64,000 nucleotides of DNA, from positions 29,111-93,110 of the forward strand of contig CAKPGM010000004.1 of NCBI GenBank assembly GCA_934154805.1, written 5' to 3'. Of the stretch, positions 19,896 through 29,230 are shown one piece after another. Origin of the DNA: an uncultured Clostridia bacterium. Its GTDB lineage: Bacteria; Bacillota; Clostridia; TANB77; CAG-508. How positions within the stretch are numbered: the stretch's first letter is position 1; the number at the start of each line of letters is the position of its first letter. Under the pieces are notes generated by a model that did no database searches, was not told the origin of the DNA, and was given only the letters and a program-made list of their open reading frames with translations. Position numbers and translations under genes: made by a program.

Positions 19896-22800
19896 CTATT
19901 TTATAACTTTCTTTCTAATTATATAGGTTCCTACTCCTATAATTGTTATTATTGTTATTGCTAATGTAATATATATTACTGCTTCACCTGTTTTAACTCC
20001 TGTTAAAACATTTGCTATTGAGTAATCATCTTCATTTGTTGATTGATTTCCTGGAACTGAGTCTACATCTGCAAGCCCATAATCATTTGTTGCTTCATTT
20101 ATTTCTGCTTTATTTGTTATTAATCCAAAGCTTTCTTGTGTCATACTCTTTGTTAAGATTAATCTTAGCTCTTTGCTCTCTCCTGGATTTATTATGGTAT
20201 TTGCTAATGATGCATTATATATTGTTCCATCTTTTCCTTCATACCAATCTGTATTTAATTCACTGTTGAATTTCAATTCACTTGGTAAGTAATCTGCTAC
20301 TTTCTTTGCATATCCCGGAACTGCCCCTTCATTTGTTACTGTTATTTTGTACTCTACTATCATTGTTGATGAATCTACATATTTTGATTCAAAATCTATT
20401 TTTGCAAAGTTCTTATCATAGTTATGCTCTGTTGAACCTTTTTTGTTATTTACTGTTATTTTTGATACTACTTTATCTAGTTTCAAATCAAATTTTGCAT
20501 CTTCTACAATTCCAAAGTCTATATCATATTTGTTTTCTTTTTCTATTACTATTTCTTCTGTTACTCCCGCCGTTACTTGTTTTCCTTCATATTCTATTAA
20601 CTTGTCTAGTGCGTCTGAGTTTGCAGAAGTTGATACTCCTTGTGCTTGATATTTCGTTGCACTATAATTTGATGAATCATATAAGAATAATACTGTATAT
20701 TTTCCTTTTACTACCTCATCAAATGCATACATTCCATTTTCAGCTGTTATTGTTTGTTTTGCTATTCTTCCTGTTTCATTGTTTAATAACAATACTGTTA
20801 TTCCTGAAACTTTTGCTTCTCCTTGTTCTCTTTCTCCATTACCATTTGAATCTACCCATACTGTTCCTATTATTTTTTGTACTGTTCCTACTGGTATGTC
20901 TGGATTATCTGGATCCGGATTTATATTTGGAACATATTTTTTGATTGTATTTTTTATTTCATTCGTTTCTATTGTTCCTATCTCGTTTTGTGTTACTATA
21001 GCTTTATTTGTTATTACTGTATCTTCATCCACTCTATTTGCAGAAACGTTTACCTCTATTATTACTGTTTGTCCTGCTTTAAGCGAACTTATATTCACAT
21101 ATGGATTTCCATCCGAATCTTTTGACGAAACAACAGAAGATGCCCCAGTTGAATATGTTATCTTTATATTATTGTATATTAATTCTTTTGGCATATAATC
21201 AGTTAGACTAATTCCTGTTACTTCTATTGGCGAAATATTCTTTATTTCAAATTTATATGCAAATTCTTCTGTTGCCTTTATTGCTACTGTACTTGGTAAG
21301 TTTGAAGTTTGTTCTACTGTTATGGCAGGTTTTCCTATAACAGCTGTTATTGTATTGCTTTCTTCTTCTATTGATTCATCTGCTTTTATTTTTGCAACTA
21401 GAGATATTTCTTTAGAATATGTACCTTGTTGTTTTATTTCTGGTACGAATGTAAATATATAGTCTCTTATTGTAGTGTTGGCTATTTCAGCTATACTGAT
21501 TGTTAGCACATTTCCGTTAACTTCAACTTCCGATGATTTATCTTCTTGTTTTTGATTTTTTACAGATTGTAGTGTTAACTCTTCTGGTAACTCTATTGTA
21601 ACCTTAGTATTATGAAATTTTCTCTCTTCTTGAAAAACTATTTCTTTAGTAACCGTTTTTACCTCTGATATTTCTTCTTGAGTTTCTTCATCAATTCTAG
21701 TCACTGTCTCTGTCACATTTACGCTTCGAGCCACTTTTTCTCTTGCATCTACTGCGTTAAAAGTTAGCATCACTTGGTAATTTTCTTTTTCTTTCAAACT
21801 GCTTTGATTTGATAATAATTTTATATTGAAGTATTTCGCAGTCAACTTTACTCTTAGAGTATTTGTTTCAACCGTTAAGTTCTCTCTATATGTAATTGTA
21901 CCTGTTATCGAAAGTTCCTTTTCTTCTGATGCTTCTTTTGTTAGTAACCATATTTCTTTTTCTAGTTTTGATTTTGCTTTTATTGTATCTAGCTTTAATG
22001 TTAAGACATAACTGTTTGCTTCACCTGTATCATCTTCAATTATTTTTATCGCGTCATACACTTCTTTGTAGCCATTAGAAGAACTTTCATCTTTTTCTAC
22101 ATATTTTATTGATGAATCTGGTAATGGTATTGTTAATGTTGCATCTGTTGAATCTTCTGATCCTTCATTTTCTACTGTTAATTTATATTTTAATAATGTT
22201 CCACTTTGTACTGATGATCCATCTGCTGTATCAGAACTTAGGCTTGCTGTTAATTTTGGCATTGTTCCTGTTGTAAGTCCTATTGTACTTGCATATGCTT
22301 TATCTGATACTGCTCCTTCTGGTTTATTATTTGTATAGAACATTGCATATGTTTCATATGCTGATTTTTCGTGTTCTAGATTTGCTGGTATGTTTGCTTT
22401 ATATGAGAATGTAAACATTTCTCCAATATTCATTGTTCCTGATAATGCTATCATATATGATTTTACTTTGCTCATATCAGAAGCACTTGTACTCCAGCCA
22501 TTGTTTGCATTATTTAGATCTGTTGTTGCTTCTCCATTTTCTGAATAATATACTGTTATTCTTGAAGCATCTATATTTGTTACTGTTATTCCTGTTGATA
22601 ATGTTAAGTCTATGTTTGATCCTAGATCATTATTATTTGCTAGATCTTTATTTCCTGCAAATGGTGTTCTTCCTAGAACTACTACATTATCTAATGTATT
22701 TGTGTAATTGTTTATTACATTCATTGTATATGTTGCTTGTCTTGCCTCTGTATTTGTTTTTATTATTGCTGTCTTGCCTTCTCCCGATATTACTGTCAAT

Positions 22801-24983
22801 TCATTATTCTCTGCATTGTATCCCGTTACAGAATTTGTTGTTACTATTCCAACTGGTGCAACGTATTTTAAGTTTGCACTTCCTTCTATTGTATTTCCAT
22901 TACTTTGTACTGTTAGTTTTACTTGTGTATCTGTTGTTGGTGTTAATTTGTTTAATGTTATATTTGTATTTATTTTTATTGTTGCTCCTTTTGCTGCAAC
23001 ATTGTTATATTTTGTTTGTGTTCCATCTAATGTTACTATAATAGATTTTGTACCATCAGAATTCTCTACTCCCTTTGTCTCTTTTATAGAAAGTTCTTCA
23101 TCAAAGTATAATTCTGATGATTTTACTTCTAATGTTTCTATGTTTGTTGGTAAGTCTATTTTTACTGTTGGTTGTTTAAACATAACATCATCTATACTAT
23201 CATTTTCTAATGTTACACTTATTTCTACATCTTCATTTTTTATTACTGTTGATAATGTATCTTTGTTTAGTTTTATATCAGCTTTCTGTGTTGGTTCTAC
23301 TAAAGCTATTTCTGATGTTTGTGTATTTGATGTCACTTCTTCATTTCCACTTTTTACTATTTGTGTTGCTGAAGTTCTTAATTTTGCAAATTTTTGTATT
23401 TGTTCTGTCGTGAATGCTATTTCTGTTTGTATTGCTTTATCAATTGAAATATATAACATTCCTTCTGTTTGTGGTTTGCTTGTTTTTATTGATATTTTGC
23501 TCGCATTTGCGATACTAAGACTAGACACTAGCCACCCATTGTCTTCAGAGTCTTTATTTATTACTGCAATCTCTTCTTCTCCATTTAAGATTGTTACTGT
23601 TCCTTCTTCTCCAAGTATTTTAACAAATTCTGTTTTTGGTATTGCAATTCTTGTATTGTATGTACTTATTAATGCAGAAATTTCTGTATTGTCTGTTGTT
23701 ACAAATTTATCTTCATCTTGATTTATTATTACTTCATCAACTATATTTGAATATAGTATTTTGGCTACATAACTAACTGTGAATTTTGTTTCTTTTTTAT
23801 TTTCTTCTGCTGTAGTCTTGTTGTTATACATATATCCTTTGTTTAATTGAGTGTTTGCTGGTACTCCTACCTCAAACTCTATCACATTTCCTGTTTTTCC
23901 TATATATTCTTGGTATCCATTTACACTTGCTGTAAATCCTGTTACTCCATCTTTTCCGTGATATATGCTTATTTTAGAATTTGCTGAAAATTCTACTTTT
24001 GTCTTTTGATCTCTTACTGCATTTAGTACATCTGCTGAATATATGTATGTTACTACAAAATCATCAGATGCATTCTTTTGCCAACTTATATTTCCTACAG
24101 TATCTGCATTATTTGCAACATTTATTGTTATCTTCTCACTTGTTTTATCATAATTGTAATTTGCTTTTGTAAAGCTTACTCCGTCTCCATCTCCATTTGT
24201 TGCATATGTTCTTCTTGCCATTACAATAACTTCTTCTGGAAGTTCATTATTTATCTTCTTAGCATCTACTTCTATTGTTGTACTTTCAATTGGTAAAGAT
24301 ATTCCTTCAATTCTCGATGTTATGTTGGCTTGTACAATTAATTTATTTATATTATTTATTTCGTATGGAACAAATGCTAGTTGCTCATAATTTAACACTG
24401 CTTTTGATTTATCTTTATCTTCTGCTTTTAGATTCCAGTTTGTATTAATCATTATATCTTTTGAAACAGCTTCTTCTTTGCCTTTTGAATTAACGTATGT
24501 TGCATTCAAAGTTATTTTATTATCTTTGTTCATTATGTTTTGGCTAACTGTGTTATCTTGTTTTATTGCTAGGTTTAATGATTTTACAACTTCTTCTCCT
24601 GCGTTTATTTGGTTGAATTTGATTAAACTTGCATCTGAATTAAATTCTTTTATTCTGTCAGAATTTGTTCCGTCATCAGATATTTTAAAGTTTGCATCAC
24701 TAAAAGTCACTGTAGCATCTTTTAGATATCCAGTGTCTTTAACTTTTAATTTTAAGTTCAATTTGTTACTGTCTGAGGTAATATCTAAATTTCCTGTATG
24801 ACTACCTCCTTCGTAGTAAACATCAAACTCTACATTTGAGTTATTTGTTGTTGTTTTTTGATTTTCAAGTTCTTGTGCTGTTAAAAGTTCATCTACCGCA
24901 TAGCTTACTACTGCTGCTGAGTTAGCATATAGTAATATTATTGCTAGTAAAGCTGAGATTGTTTTAATAATTTTTTGTTGCAT
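19896..24983 (-). CDS. Giant secreted surface protein with DUF11-like repeats and SdrD B-like domain
   Basis: The 1695-residue protein starts with a signal peptide (IIKTISALLAIILLYANSAAVVSYA) and ends with GVKTGEAVIY, a membrane helix and RKKVIK. It has several beta-sandwich repeats with conserved-domain features of DUF11 (for example LKYKLTVENEGSEDSTDATLTIPLP, split over about residues 950-980, and again near 1530), and one SdrD B-like unit (GTVWVDSNGNGEREQGEAKVSGITV) near residue 1410 whose Asp/Asn-rich loop should bind calcium. The anchor motif VKTGE replaces LPxTG, as in the downstream partner, which also lacks a canonical motif. SD AGGAGG stands before the ATG and a TTGAAA-17-TATAAT promoter upstream. 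The two genes form an operon, and the proteins probably act together at the cell surface. Confidence 0.85.
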   Translation of the reverse strand: MQQKIIKTISALLAIILLYANSAAVVSYAVDELLTAQELENQKTTTNNSNVEFDVYYEGGSHTGNLDITSDSNKLNLKLKVKDTGYLKDATVTFSDANFKISDDGTNSDRIKEFNSDASLIKFNQINAGEEVVKSLNLAIKQDNTVSQNIMNKDNKITLNATYVNSKGKEEAVSKDIMINTNWNLKAEDKDKSKAVLNYEQLAFVPYEINNINKLIVQANITSRIEGISLPIESTTIEVDAKKINNELPEEVIVMARRTYATNGDGDGVSFTKANYNYDKTSEKITINVANNADTVGNISWQKNASDDFVVTYIYSADVLNAVRDQKTKVEFSANSKISIYHGKDGVTGFTASVNGYQEYIGKTGNVIEFEVGVPANTQLNKGYMYNNKTTAEENKKETKFTVSYVAKILYSNIVDEVIINQDEDKFVTTDNTEISALISTYNTRIAIPKTEFVKILGEEGTVTILNGEEEIAVINKDSEDNGWLVSSLSIANASKISIKTSKPQTEGMLYISIDKAIQTEIAFTTEQIQKFAKLRTSATQIVKSGNEEVTSNTQTSEIALVEPTQKADIKLNKDTLSTVIKNEDVEISVTLENDSIDDVMFKQPTVKIDLPTNIETLEVKSSELYFDEELSIKETKGVENSDGTKSIIVTLDGTQTKYNNVAAKGATIKINTNITLNKLTPTTDTQVKLTVQSNGNTIEGSANLKYVAPVGIVTTNSVTGYNAENNELTVISGEGKTAIIKTNTEARQATYTMNVINNYTNTLDNVVVLGRTPFAGNKDLANNNDLGSNIDLTLSTGITVTNIDASRITVYYSENGEATTDLNNANNGWSTSASDMSKVKSYMIALSGTMNIGEMFTFSYKANIPANLEHEKSAYETYAMFYTNNKPEGAVSDKAYASTIGLTTGTMPKLTASLSSDTADGSSVQSGTLLKYKLTVENEGSEDSTDATLTIPLPDSSIKYVEKDESSSNGYKEVYDAIKIIEDDTGEANSYVLTLKLDTIKAKSKLEKEIWLLTKEASEEKELSITGTITYRENLTVETNTLRVKLTAKYFNIKLLSNQSSLKEKENYQVMLTFNAVDAREKVARSVNVTETVTRIDEETQEEISEVKTVTKEIVFQEERKFHNTKVTIELPEELTLQSVKNQKQEDKSSEVEVNGNVLTISIAEIANTTIRDYIFTFVPEIKQQGTYSKEISLVAKIKADESIEEESNTITAVIGKPAITVEQTSNLPSTVAIKATEEFAYKFEIKNISPIEVTGISLTDYMPKELIYNNIKITYSTGASSVVSSKDSDGNPYVNISSLKAGQTVIIEVNVSANRVDEDTVITNKAIVTQNEIGTIETNEIKNTIKKYVPNINPDPDNPDIPVGTVQKIIGTVWVDSNGNGEREQGEAKVSGITVLLLNNETGRIAKQTITAENGMYAFDEVVKGKYTVLFLYDSSNYSATKYQAQGVSTSANSDALDKLIEYEGKQVTAGVTEEIVIEKENKYDIDFGIVEDAKFDLKLDKVVSKITVNNKKGSTEHNYDKNFAKIDFESKYVDSSTMIVEYKITVTNEGAVPGYAKKVADYLPSELKFNSELNTDWYEGKDGTIYNASLANTIINPGESKELRLILTKSMTQESFGLITNKAEINEATNDYGLADVDSVPGNQSTNEDDYSIANVLTGVKTGEAVIYITLAITIITIIGVGTYIIRKKVIK

Positions 24984-25018
24984 TTTTGTTCCTCCTTTAA
25001 TTTTTCACTCATAACTCT

Positions 25019-25047
25019 ATTATACGCTATTTTTAGGCATTTTTCAA
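25019..25047 (-). promoter_or_regulatory. Promoter of the surface-protein operon
   Basis: On the minus strand TTGAAA (25047-25042), 17 bp, TATAAT (25024-25019), about 30 bp before the start codon region of the gene ending at 24983. Confidence 0.7.
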
Positions 25048-25439
25048 TGGTTTTATTGAAATTCGTATGCACTATTTTTAGTTATTTCATTATTACATTT
25101 TTTTGTCTCTTTTTCAATACGTTTTTTCTGCCATTTTTCCAATCATTGTAAACCTACTTGCGGAAGTACTTTTTTTAACATTTATTAAGTTTTTATTACA
25201 TTTTTTCTTACACATTTTATATCATTTTCTTCTCTTTATTAATTCACCTTTGCAAAAAGCTAGTAATATCAAGGGTTTTCTTTTTTCAGCATTTAATTAT
25301 GTACACCTGCTTTATTTGTAATATTTTTTGTTTTTTTCTTATAATTCCTTATTTCCCTAAGTTTATAATCTCATTCGACTGTTTTTAGTTTTATGTATTT
25401 TTTTGTCATATACTTATTAGAAAAATTTTGCCTATTGTA
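25048..25439. other. T-rich intergenic region, no gene seen
   Basis: About 390 bp between the surface-protein promoter and the initiator tRNA promoter. The plus strand is very T-rich; the one open frame (25103-25321) has no SD and an improbable Phe/Leu-only composition. I see no RNA structure here. Confidence 0.6.
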
Positions 25440-25468
25440 TTGACATTATGTTTTATATGCTGTATACT
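25440..25468 (+). promoter_or_regulatory. Promoter of the initiator tRNA
   Basis: TTGACA (25440-25445), 17 bp, TATACT (25463-25468), 20 bp before the mature tRNA 5' end. Confidence 0.8.
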
Positions 25469-25487
25469 AATATAAGTTATTAAATAT

Positions 25488-25563
25488 CGCGGAGTGGAGC
25501 AGTTGGCAGCTCGTTGGGCTCATAACCCAAAGGTCGGTAGTTCGAGTCTATCCTCCGCAACCA
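25488..25563 (+). tRNA. tRNA-fMet (CAT), initiator
   Basis: A 76-nt cloverleaf with encoded CCA. The anticodon loop is CTCATAA. Two initiator marks are visible: an unpaired first base pair (C1 against A72; 5' CGCGGAG against 3' CTCCGCA) and three consecutive G-C pairs at the base of the anticodon stem (GGG...CCC). It has its own promoter and a terminator and is not part of an rRNA operon. Confidence 0.95.
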
Positions 25564-25567
25564 ATTC

Positions 25568-25602
25568 AAAAATACAAGCTAAAAATAGCTTGTATTTTTA
25601 TT
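25568..25602 (+). terminator. Terminator after tRNA-fMet, bidirectional
   Basis: A 13-bp stem (AAAAATACAAGCT / AGCTTGTATTTTT) with a 6-nt loop and a T-rich tail. The opposite strand also offers a T run, so it can end the convergent antitoxin gene. Confidence 0.85.
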
Positions 25603-25896
25603 TTATTTATTTTTTGTGTCTTTTAGTGGTACTACTTTTAATGTGTACCCCATTGAATATAACAATTTCATAAGTGTCGATACTTGTGGAGAATTAACAT
25701 TTCTTTCTATTCGTGCAATTATTGGTTGCTTCACTCCACTTTTTTCACTTAATTCTCTTTGAGTAAAACCACTCTTTTTCCTAGCTTCCACTGTGGCTTT
25801 TATTATGTCCATCTCCAATTGAATTTCAGCTTCTTGTTCTGGTGTAATGTTTAAGTCTTTTTCAACTTCCTCCCAAGTCTTAAAGTTATTACTCAT
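25603..25896 (-). CDS. HTH-XRE antitoxin, HigA type
   Basis: The 97-residue protein has an XRE helix-turn-helix at about residues 38-85 (GFTQRELSEKSGVKQPIIARIERNVN) and an N-terminal region with Glu-rich DLNITPEQEAEIQLEMDIIKATVEARK, the layout of antitoxins paired with HigB/RelE-type toxins. Its start codon overlaps the stop of an upstream toxin reading frame (ATGAGTAA), the usual coupling in such modules, and GAGGAGGGG acts as SD inside the toxin end. The toxin gene has lost its centre (see 25889-26063), so this is an orphan antitoxin or a stand-alone regulator. It probably binds the palindrome at 26087-26112. Confidence 0.85.
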   Translation of the reverse strand: MSNNFKTWEEVEKDLNITPEQEAEIQLEMDIIKATVEARKKSGFTQRELSEKSGVKQPIIARIERNVNSPQVSTLMKLLYSMGYTLKVVPLKDTKNK

Positions 25897-26063
25897 TGTT
25901 ACCCCTCCTCTTCTTAAATTCTTTTAATAATTTTTTAGCTCTGGTAATTTCCTTTAAGGGAGTTTTTTGTGTCTTTTTCATAAAAACACTTAATAATACA
26001 AATTCCTTATCTTTACAATATGCAAATAGTATTCTTATCTTGATATATTATAATTTTGTACAT
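25889..26063 (-). pseudogene. Remnant of a HigB/RelE-family toxin (PF05973-like), internally deleted
   Basis: The start survives: AAGGAGAGA SD, then ATG at 26063 giving MYKIIIYQDKN, which matches the usual opening of these toxins (compare MYxIIFYExKNGxxP). After about 11 codons the frame shifts and the C-terminal 50 codons continue in another frame as RILFAYCKDKEFVLLSVF, then MKKTQKTPLKEITRAKKLL, the family's conserved C-terminal part with its FxKKTQKTP motif. Roughly the middle half of the protein is missing. The C-terminal frame ends with TAA overlapping the antitoxin start. A functional RNase is not expected. Confidence 0.85.
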
Positions 26064-26086
26064 GAAATCTCTCCTTATATCATATT

Positions 26087-26117
26087 TTATGATAACATAT
26101 TTGTTATCATAAGTCAA
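26087..26117 (-). promoter_or_regulatory. Operator-promoter of the toxin-antitoxin remnant
   Basis: An 11-bp perfect inverted repeat (TTATGATAACA / TGTTATCATAA) with a 4-bp centre at 26087-26112 covers the spacer and the -10 of a minus-strand promoter (TTGACT at 26117-26112, 17 bp, TATCAT at 26094-26089). This is the normal site for autorepression by an XRE antitoxin. It is intact although the toxin is not. Confidence 0.75.
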
Positions 26118-26120
26118 TTG

Positions 26121-26708
26121 TTATTTTACTTTTAACATTTCTTTTATATTTTGAAATTTACTATCTCCAATTCCTGAAACATTTTTTATATCTTCTATCT
26201 TCTCAAATTTACCATTTTCTTTACGATATTCAATTATTTTATTTGCTGTAGCTTCTCCTATACCTGGCAGAGTAGATAGTTCTTCTATTTGCGCTGTATT
26301 AATATTAACCTTTGCTGTTTCCGTTTGGTTTCCATTTCCTCGTGTTATATATTCTTTTTCTTCTTCATTTTTGCCTGGTATATATAATTTTTCTCCATCA
26401 TCTAACACATATGCTAGATTTAACTTATTAATATCAGCATTTTGTGTTTCTCCTCCCGCTGCTTCTAAAGCGTCTACTATTCTTGCTCCTTCGTCAAGTA
26501 TTACAATCCCCGGATTGTTTACTTCTCCAGTTATGTGTATTGTAATTTGATTTATGTTCTTCTCTTTTGTTTCTAAATTTTCTTCTGTTTCATAATAATT
26601 TATCTCATTTTCTTGTGTTTGTTTGAATATATATATTCCTATAGTAGCAACTATAATAATCGAAATTGCTACTATTACTATCTTCATTCTTGTACTTATA
26701 TTTTGCAT
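26121..26708 (-). CDS. comEA: ComEA-family helix-hairpin-helix DNA-binding protein
   Basis: The 195-residue protein has an N-terminal membrane anchor (residues 8-28), a SLBB-type domain (ITGEVNNPGIVILDEGARIVDALEAAGG at about 55-110, here split by an Asn-rich linker), and two helix-hairpin-helix motifs at the C-terminus (VNINTAQIEELSTLPGIG and the following IEDIKNVSGIG). ComEA is the surface receptor that binds incoming double-stranded DNA in natural transformation. Its size and domain order match the full-length family. comEB/comEC are not next to it; dprA and comM/yifB are present at 59-61 kb. SD AAAGGAAG precedes the ATG. Its 3' end touches the toxin-antitoxin operator. Confidence 0.92.
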   Translation of the reverse strand: MQNISTRMKIVIVAISIIIVATIGIYIFKQTQENEINYYETEENLETKEKNINQITIHITGEVNNPGIVILDEGARIVDALEAAGGETQNADINKLNLAYVLDDGEKLYIPGKNEEEKEYITRGNGNQTETAKVNINTAQIEELSTLPGIGEATANKIIEYRKENGKFEKIEDIKNVSGIGDSKFQNIKEMLKVK

Positions 26709-26732
26709 AGTTTACTTCCTTTCATTTTAATA

Positions 26733-26761
26733 TTGAATTTTTTTGCATTTTAATATATGAT
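26733..26761 (+). promoter_or_regulatory. Promoter of the D,D-carboxypeptidase gene
   Basis: TTGAAT (26733-26738), 17 bp, TATGAT (26756-26761), in the 80-bp divergent gap between comEA and the carboxypeptidase gene. Confidence 0.5.
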
Positions 26762-26789
26762 ATACATACATTTTATAGAGGAGTTTTAA

Positions 26790-28043
26790 ATGAATTATTT
26801 TTGCAAATTACGTAAAGTATTTTTATTAACTTTAGCTATTTTAATATGTAGCTTTATTTGTGTGTCTGCAAATAGCCTTCCAGAAACTTATGCTCCTTCT
26901 TGTTTATTAATGGAGGAAAGTTCCGGGAAGATTTTGTATAGTAAAAATGCTAATTCTGTTATGTATCCAGCTAGCACAACAAAGATGATGACAGCAATAC
27001 TTACAATAGAAAATTGCAATCTATCTGACGTAGCAACAGTTAGTCACAATGCTGTTTTTTCAATTCCTAATGGATATTCTACTGCTAGTCTTGTTGAAGG
27101 CGAAGAATTAACTATTGAACAATTACTGAACGTTTTATTAATTCCTTCGGCTAATGATGCTGCGGTTGTACTTGCAGAGCATATCGCTGGTTCTGTTGAG
27201 TCTTTTAGTGAAATGATGAACAGCAAAGCTACTGAAATTGGCTGTAAGAATACTCATTTTGTAAATCCTAGCGGAATTCATAATGAGAATCATTATTCCA
27301 CAGCATATGATTTAGCTCTTATTGGTAGATATGCAATGCAACTTCCAACATTTAGAAGTATTGTTGCTAAAACACGTTATTCTTTACCAGCTACTAACAA
27401 ATATGATAAAGAAGATCGTATTTTTAACACTACAAACGACTTGCTAAAGCCTAATTATTCTAATTCACCAAGAAATTATTATTATGAATATGCAACAGGA
27501 GCTAAGACAGGATACACTGATCCTGCAGGACATTGTATTGTTGCCACTGCTACTAAGGATAATCTTTCTCTTATTGCTGTAGTTTTAAATGATGGTTTTA
27601 CAGATGAAAATATTAGTCAGCGTCCTATTGATTGTAAGGCACTATTTGAATATGGATTTAATAATTACTCCATGGCTTCTATTGCTAACAAAGGTGACGT
27701 AGGACACACTATTAATGTTATTAATGCAACTTCAGAAACAGCTTCATTAGATTTACTATATTCCGAAGATTTATCTGCATTGGTTCCTAATGGATTTGAT
27801 ATTTCGAGTGTAACACCAAATATAAAGCTTACGCAGGGCTTGTTTGCACCAATATCGGAAGGTACTATTTTAGGAAGCATTTCGTATGATATTGATGGGG
27901 TTAATTATTCTTGTAGTTTAATTGCTTCTCATACCGTTTATAGCAACAATTTAGTAAAAACTGCAATGGAACTTGCTATTTTAATTATCGTATTAATACT
28001 ATTTGCAAAGTTCTTGAAATATAAAAAACGCACAAAAAAATAG
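26790..28043 (+). CDS. D-alanyl-D-alanine carboxypeptidase (peptidase S11, DacF/DacB type)
   Basis: The 417-residue penicillin-binding protein removes the terminal D-Ala of peptidoglycan stem peptides outside the membrane. It has a signal peptide (to about residue 27) and all three catalytic motifs: STTK (Ser62, Lys65), SAN (in LLIPSANDAA), and KTG (GAKTGY, near residue 233). Residues 300-370 form the small beta C-terminal domain. A C-terminal hydrophobic helix and a basic tail (KYKKRTKK) anchor it. It is a low-molecular-mass PBP; sporulation-specific (DacF/DacB) versus vegetative (DacA) use cannot be told here. SD AGAGGAG stands 8 bp before the ATG. It is transcribed alone. Confidence 0.94.
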   Translation: MNYFCKLRKVFLLTLAILICSFICVSANSLPETYAPSCLLMEESSGKILYSKNANSVMYPASTTKMMTAILTIENCNLSDVATVSHNAVFSIPNGYSTASLVEGEELTIEQLLNVLLIPSANDAAVVLAEHIAGSVESFSEMMNSKATEIGCKNTHFVNPSGIHNENHYSTAYDLALIGRYAMQLPTFRSIVAKTRYSLPATNKYDKEDRIFNTTNDLLKPNYSNSPRNYYYEYATGAKTGYTDPAGHCIVATATKDNLSLIAVVLNDGFTDENISQRPIDCKALFEYGFNNYSMASIANKGDVGHTINVINATSETASLDLLYSEDLSALVPNGFDISSVTPNIKLTQGLFAPISEGTILGSISYDIDGVNYSCSLIASHTVYSNNLVKTAMELAILIIVLILFAKFLKYKKRTKK

Positions 28044-28070
28044 GGTAGATTTTTATAACCCCTATTTTTT
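28035..28070. terminator. Bidirectional terminator between carboxypeptidase and LCP genes
   Basis: An 11-bp stem (AAAAAATAGGG / CCCTATTTTTT) with a 14-nt loop serves both convergent genes. The carboxypeptidase stop codon lies within the 5' arm. Confidence 0.8.
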
Positions 28071-28075
28071 ATTTA

Positions 28076-29182
28076 TCAGTTTTCACTTTTTGTTTCTGTT
28101 TCTGGAAATAACTCTTTTACTATTTCTTGAGTTTTCTTTTTGTTTGCAACATATATTGATACACCATTGCACATTTCTGTTGTTCCTGGCACCATATCTG
28201 TTTTAATGTTGTCTGGATTGAATTCAACTGCTACAGATACATAAGATTTTAACTCTGTTAAATCCATATTTGTATTTACATTCTCATTCATTATATCTAT
28301 TATTTGTTTTAGCTTAAATATATTCTGAATCTTTAGAGTTTGTTTTAATGTCGCAATTATAAATTCTCTTTGTGTTCTCATTCTTCCTAAATCTTGTTGT
28401 CCATAACTTGAAGGATATGTCGAGCCATCATTATTGTGTCTAAAGCGTAGTAGTTGTTCTGCTTTTGCTCCATCTATCAATTGCTCTCCTGCCTTTAAAT
28501 CTATGTATAGATTTTGGTCAGTGTCTTCTGTATAATACATGTCTATTGGTACATTAAATGTAACTCCACCTATTGCATCAACTAATTTTATTAATGCTTT
28601 TGTGTCTATTATTACATAATTTTCTAAATTCAAACCTGTTAATTCATTAATTCTATCTAAAGCATCCGGTATTCTTGTTCCGCTCCTGAATACGGTATTT
28701 ATTTTATTACTTGCTATATAGTTTTGAGTAGCTGTTTTTCTATCCCTTTTTCCTACATATGTATCTCTTGGTATAGACATAATTGATGCTTCTTGTGTTT
28801 TTGGATTATATGAAGCAACCATTATTGTGTCTGCCAATTTATAGTCATCCACTCCACTTATTCCCATTATTAAGACTTGTATTGGTTGTAGATTTTTTAT
28901 AGTTTCAGAACTTTCTCCAAGTAGTGTTGCTAGTAATGCTGACGATAAGCCTATTCCACTTTGTTTTTTATTGTAGAATCCATATCCAACATATGCTCCA
29001 CTTGCAATTAATAACATACATAGTATTGTTACTACTACTCTTTTTGTTATAATTGTGGCTGATGCTCTTTTTCTTGTCTTCTTAGGCTTTTCTACTTTTT
29101 TTGGTTTTTCCTCTACTTTAGAATGTTTTGCCCTTACTTTTTCTTTAGTCTTTTTATCACTTCTCAATTGCTTTACCCCCAT
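28076..29182 (-). CDS. LytR-CpsA-Psr (LCP) family cell-wall ligase
   Basis: The 368-residue protein has a long cytoplasmic Lys/Arg-rich head (residues 1-45), one membrane helix (about 46-68) and an extracellular LCP domain. LCP signatures are visible: ADTIMVASYNPKTQEASIMSIPRDTYV, the DALDRINELTGLNLENYVIIDTKALIKLVDAIGGV block, and LRFRHNNDGSTYPSSYGQQDLGRMRTQREFI, with the Arg and Asp residues that bind the polyprenyl pyrophosphate. Members attach teichoic acids or other glycopolymers to peptidoglycan. The ATG at 29182 lies in a small hairpin and lacks a clear SD; the in-frame TTG five codons on follows GGGGG and could be used. Last gene of the leftward envelope operon. Confidence 0.93.
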   Translation of the reverse strand: MGVKQLRSDKKTKEKVRAKHSKVEEKPKKVEKPKKTRKRASATIITKRVVVTILCMLLIASGAYVGYGFYNKKQSGIGLSSALLATLLGESSETIKNLQPIQVLIMGISGVDDYKLADTIMVASYNPKTQEASIMSIPRDTYVGKRDRKTATQNYIASNKINTVFRSGTRIPDALDRINELTGLNLENYVIIDTKALIKLVDAIGGVTFNVPIDMYYTEDTDQNLYIDLKAGEQLIDGAKAEQLLRFRHNNDGSTYPSSYGQQDLGRMRTQREFIIATLKQTLKIQNIFKLKQIIDIMNENVNTNMDLTELKSYVSVAVEFNPDNIKTDMVPGTTEMCNGVSIYVANKKKTQEIVKELFPETETKSEN

Positions 29183-29230
29183 AAATCTTTATGGTATAAA
29201 GTATATCAAATACTCTATTAAATATCAACA

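Noticed and set aside
20282..20944. Long plus-strand open frames opposite the surface-protein genes
   Set aside because: Leu/Phe/Ser-only composition that mirrors the Asn/Thr/Glu-rich genes on the other strand; no SD.
25896..26135. Plus-strand open frame over the toxin remnant
   Set aside because: Antisense to the clearly recognisable toxin C-terminus and antitoxin SD.
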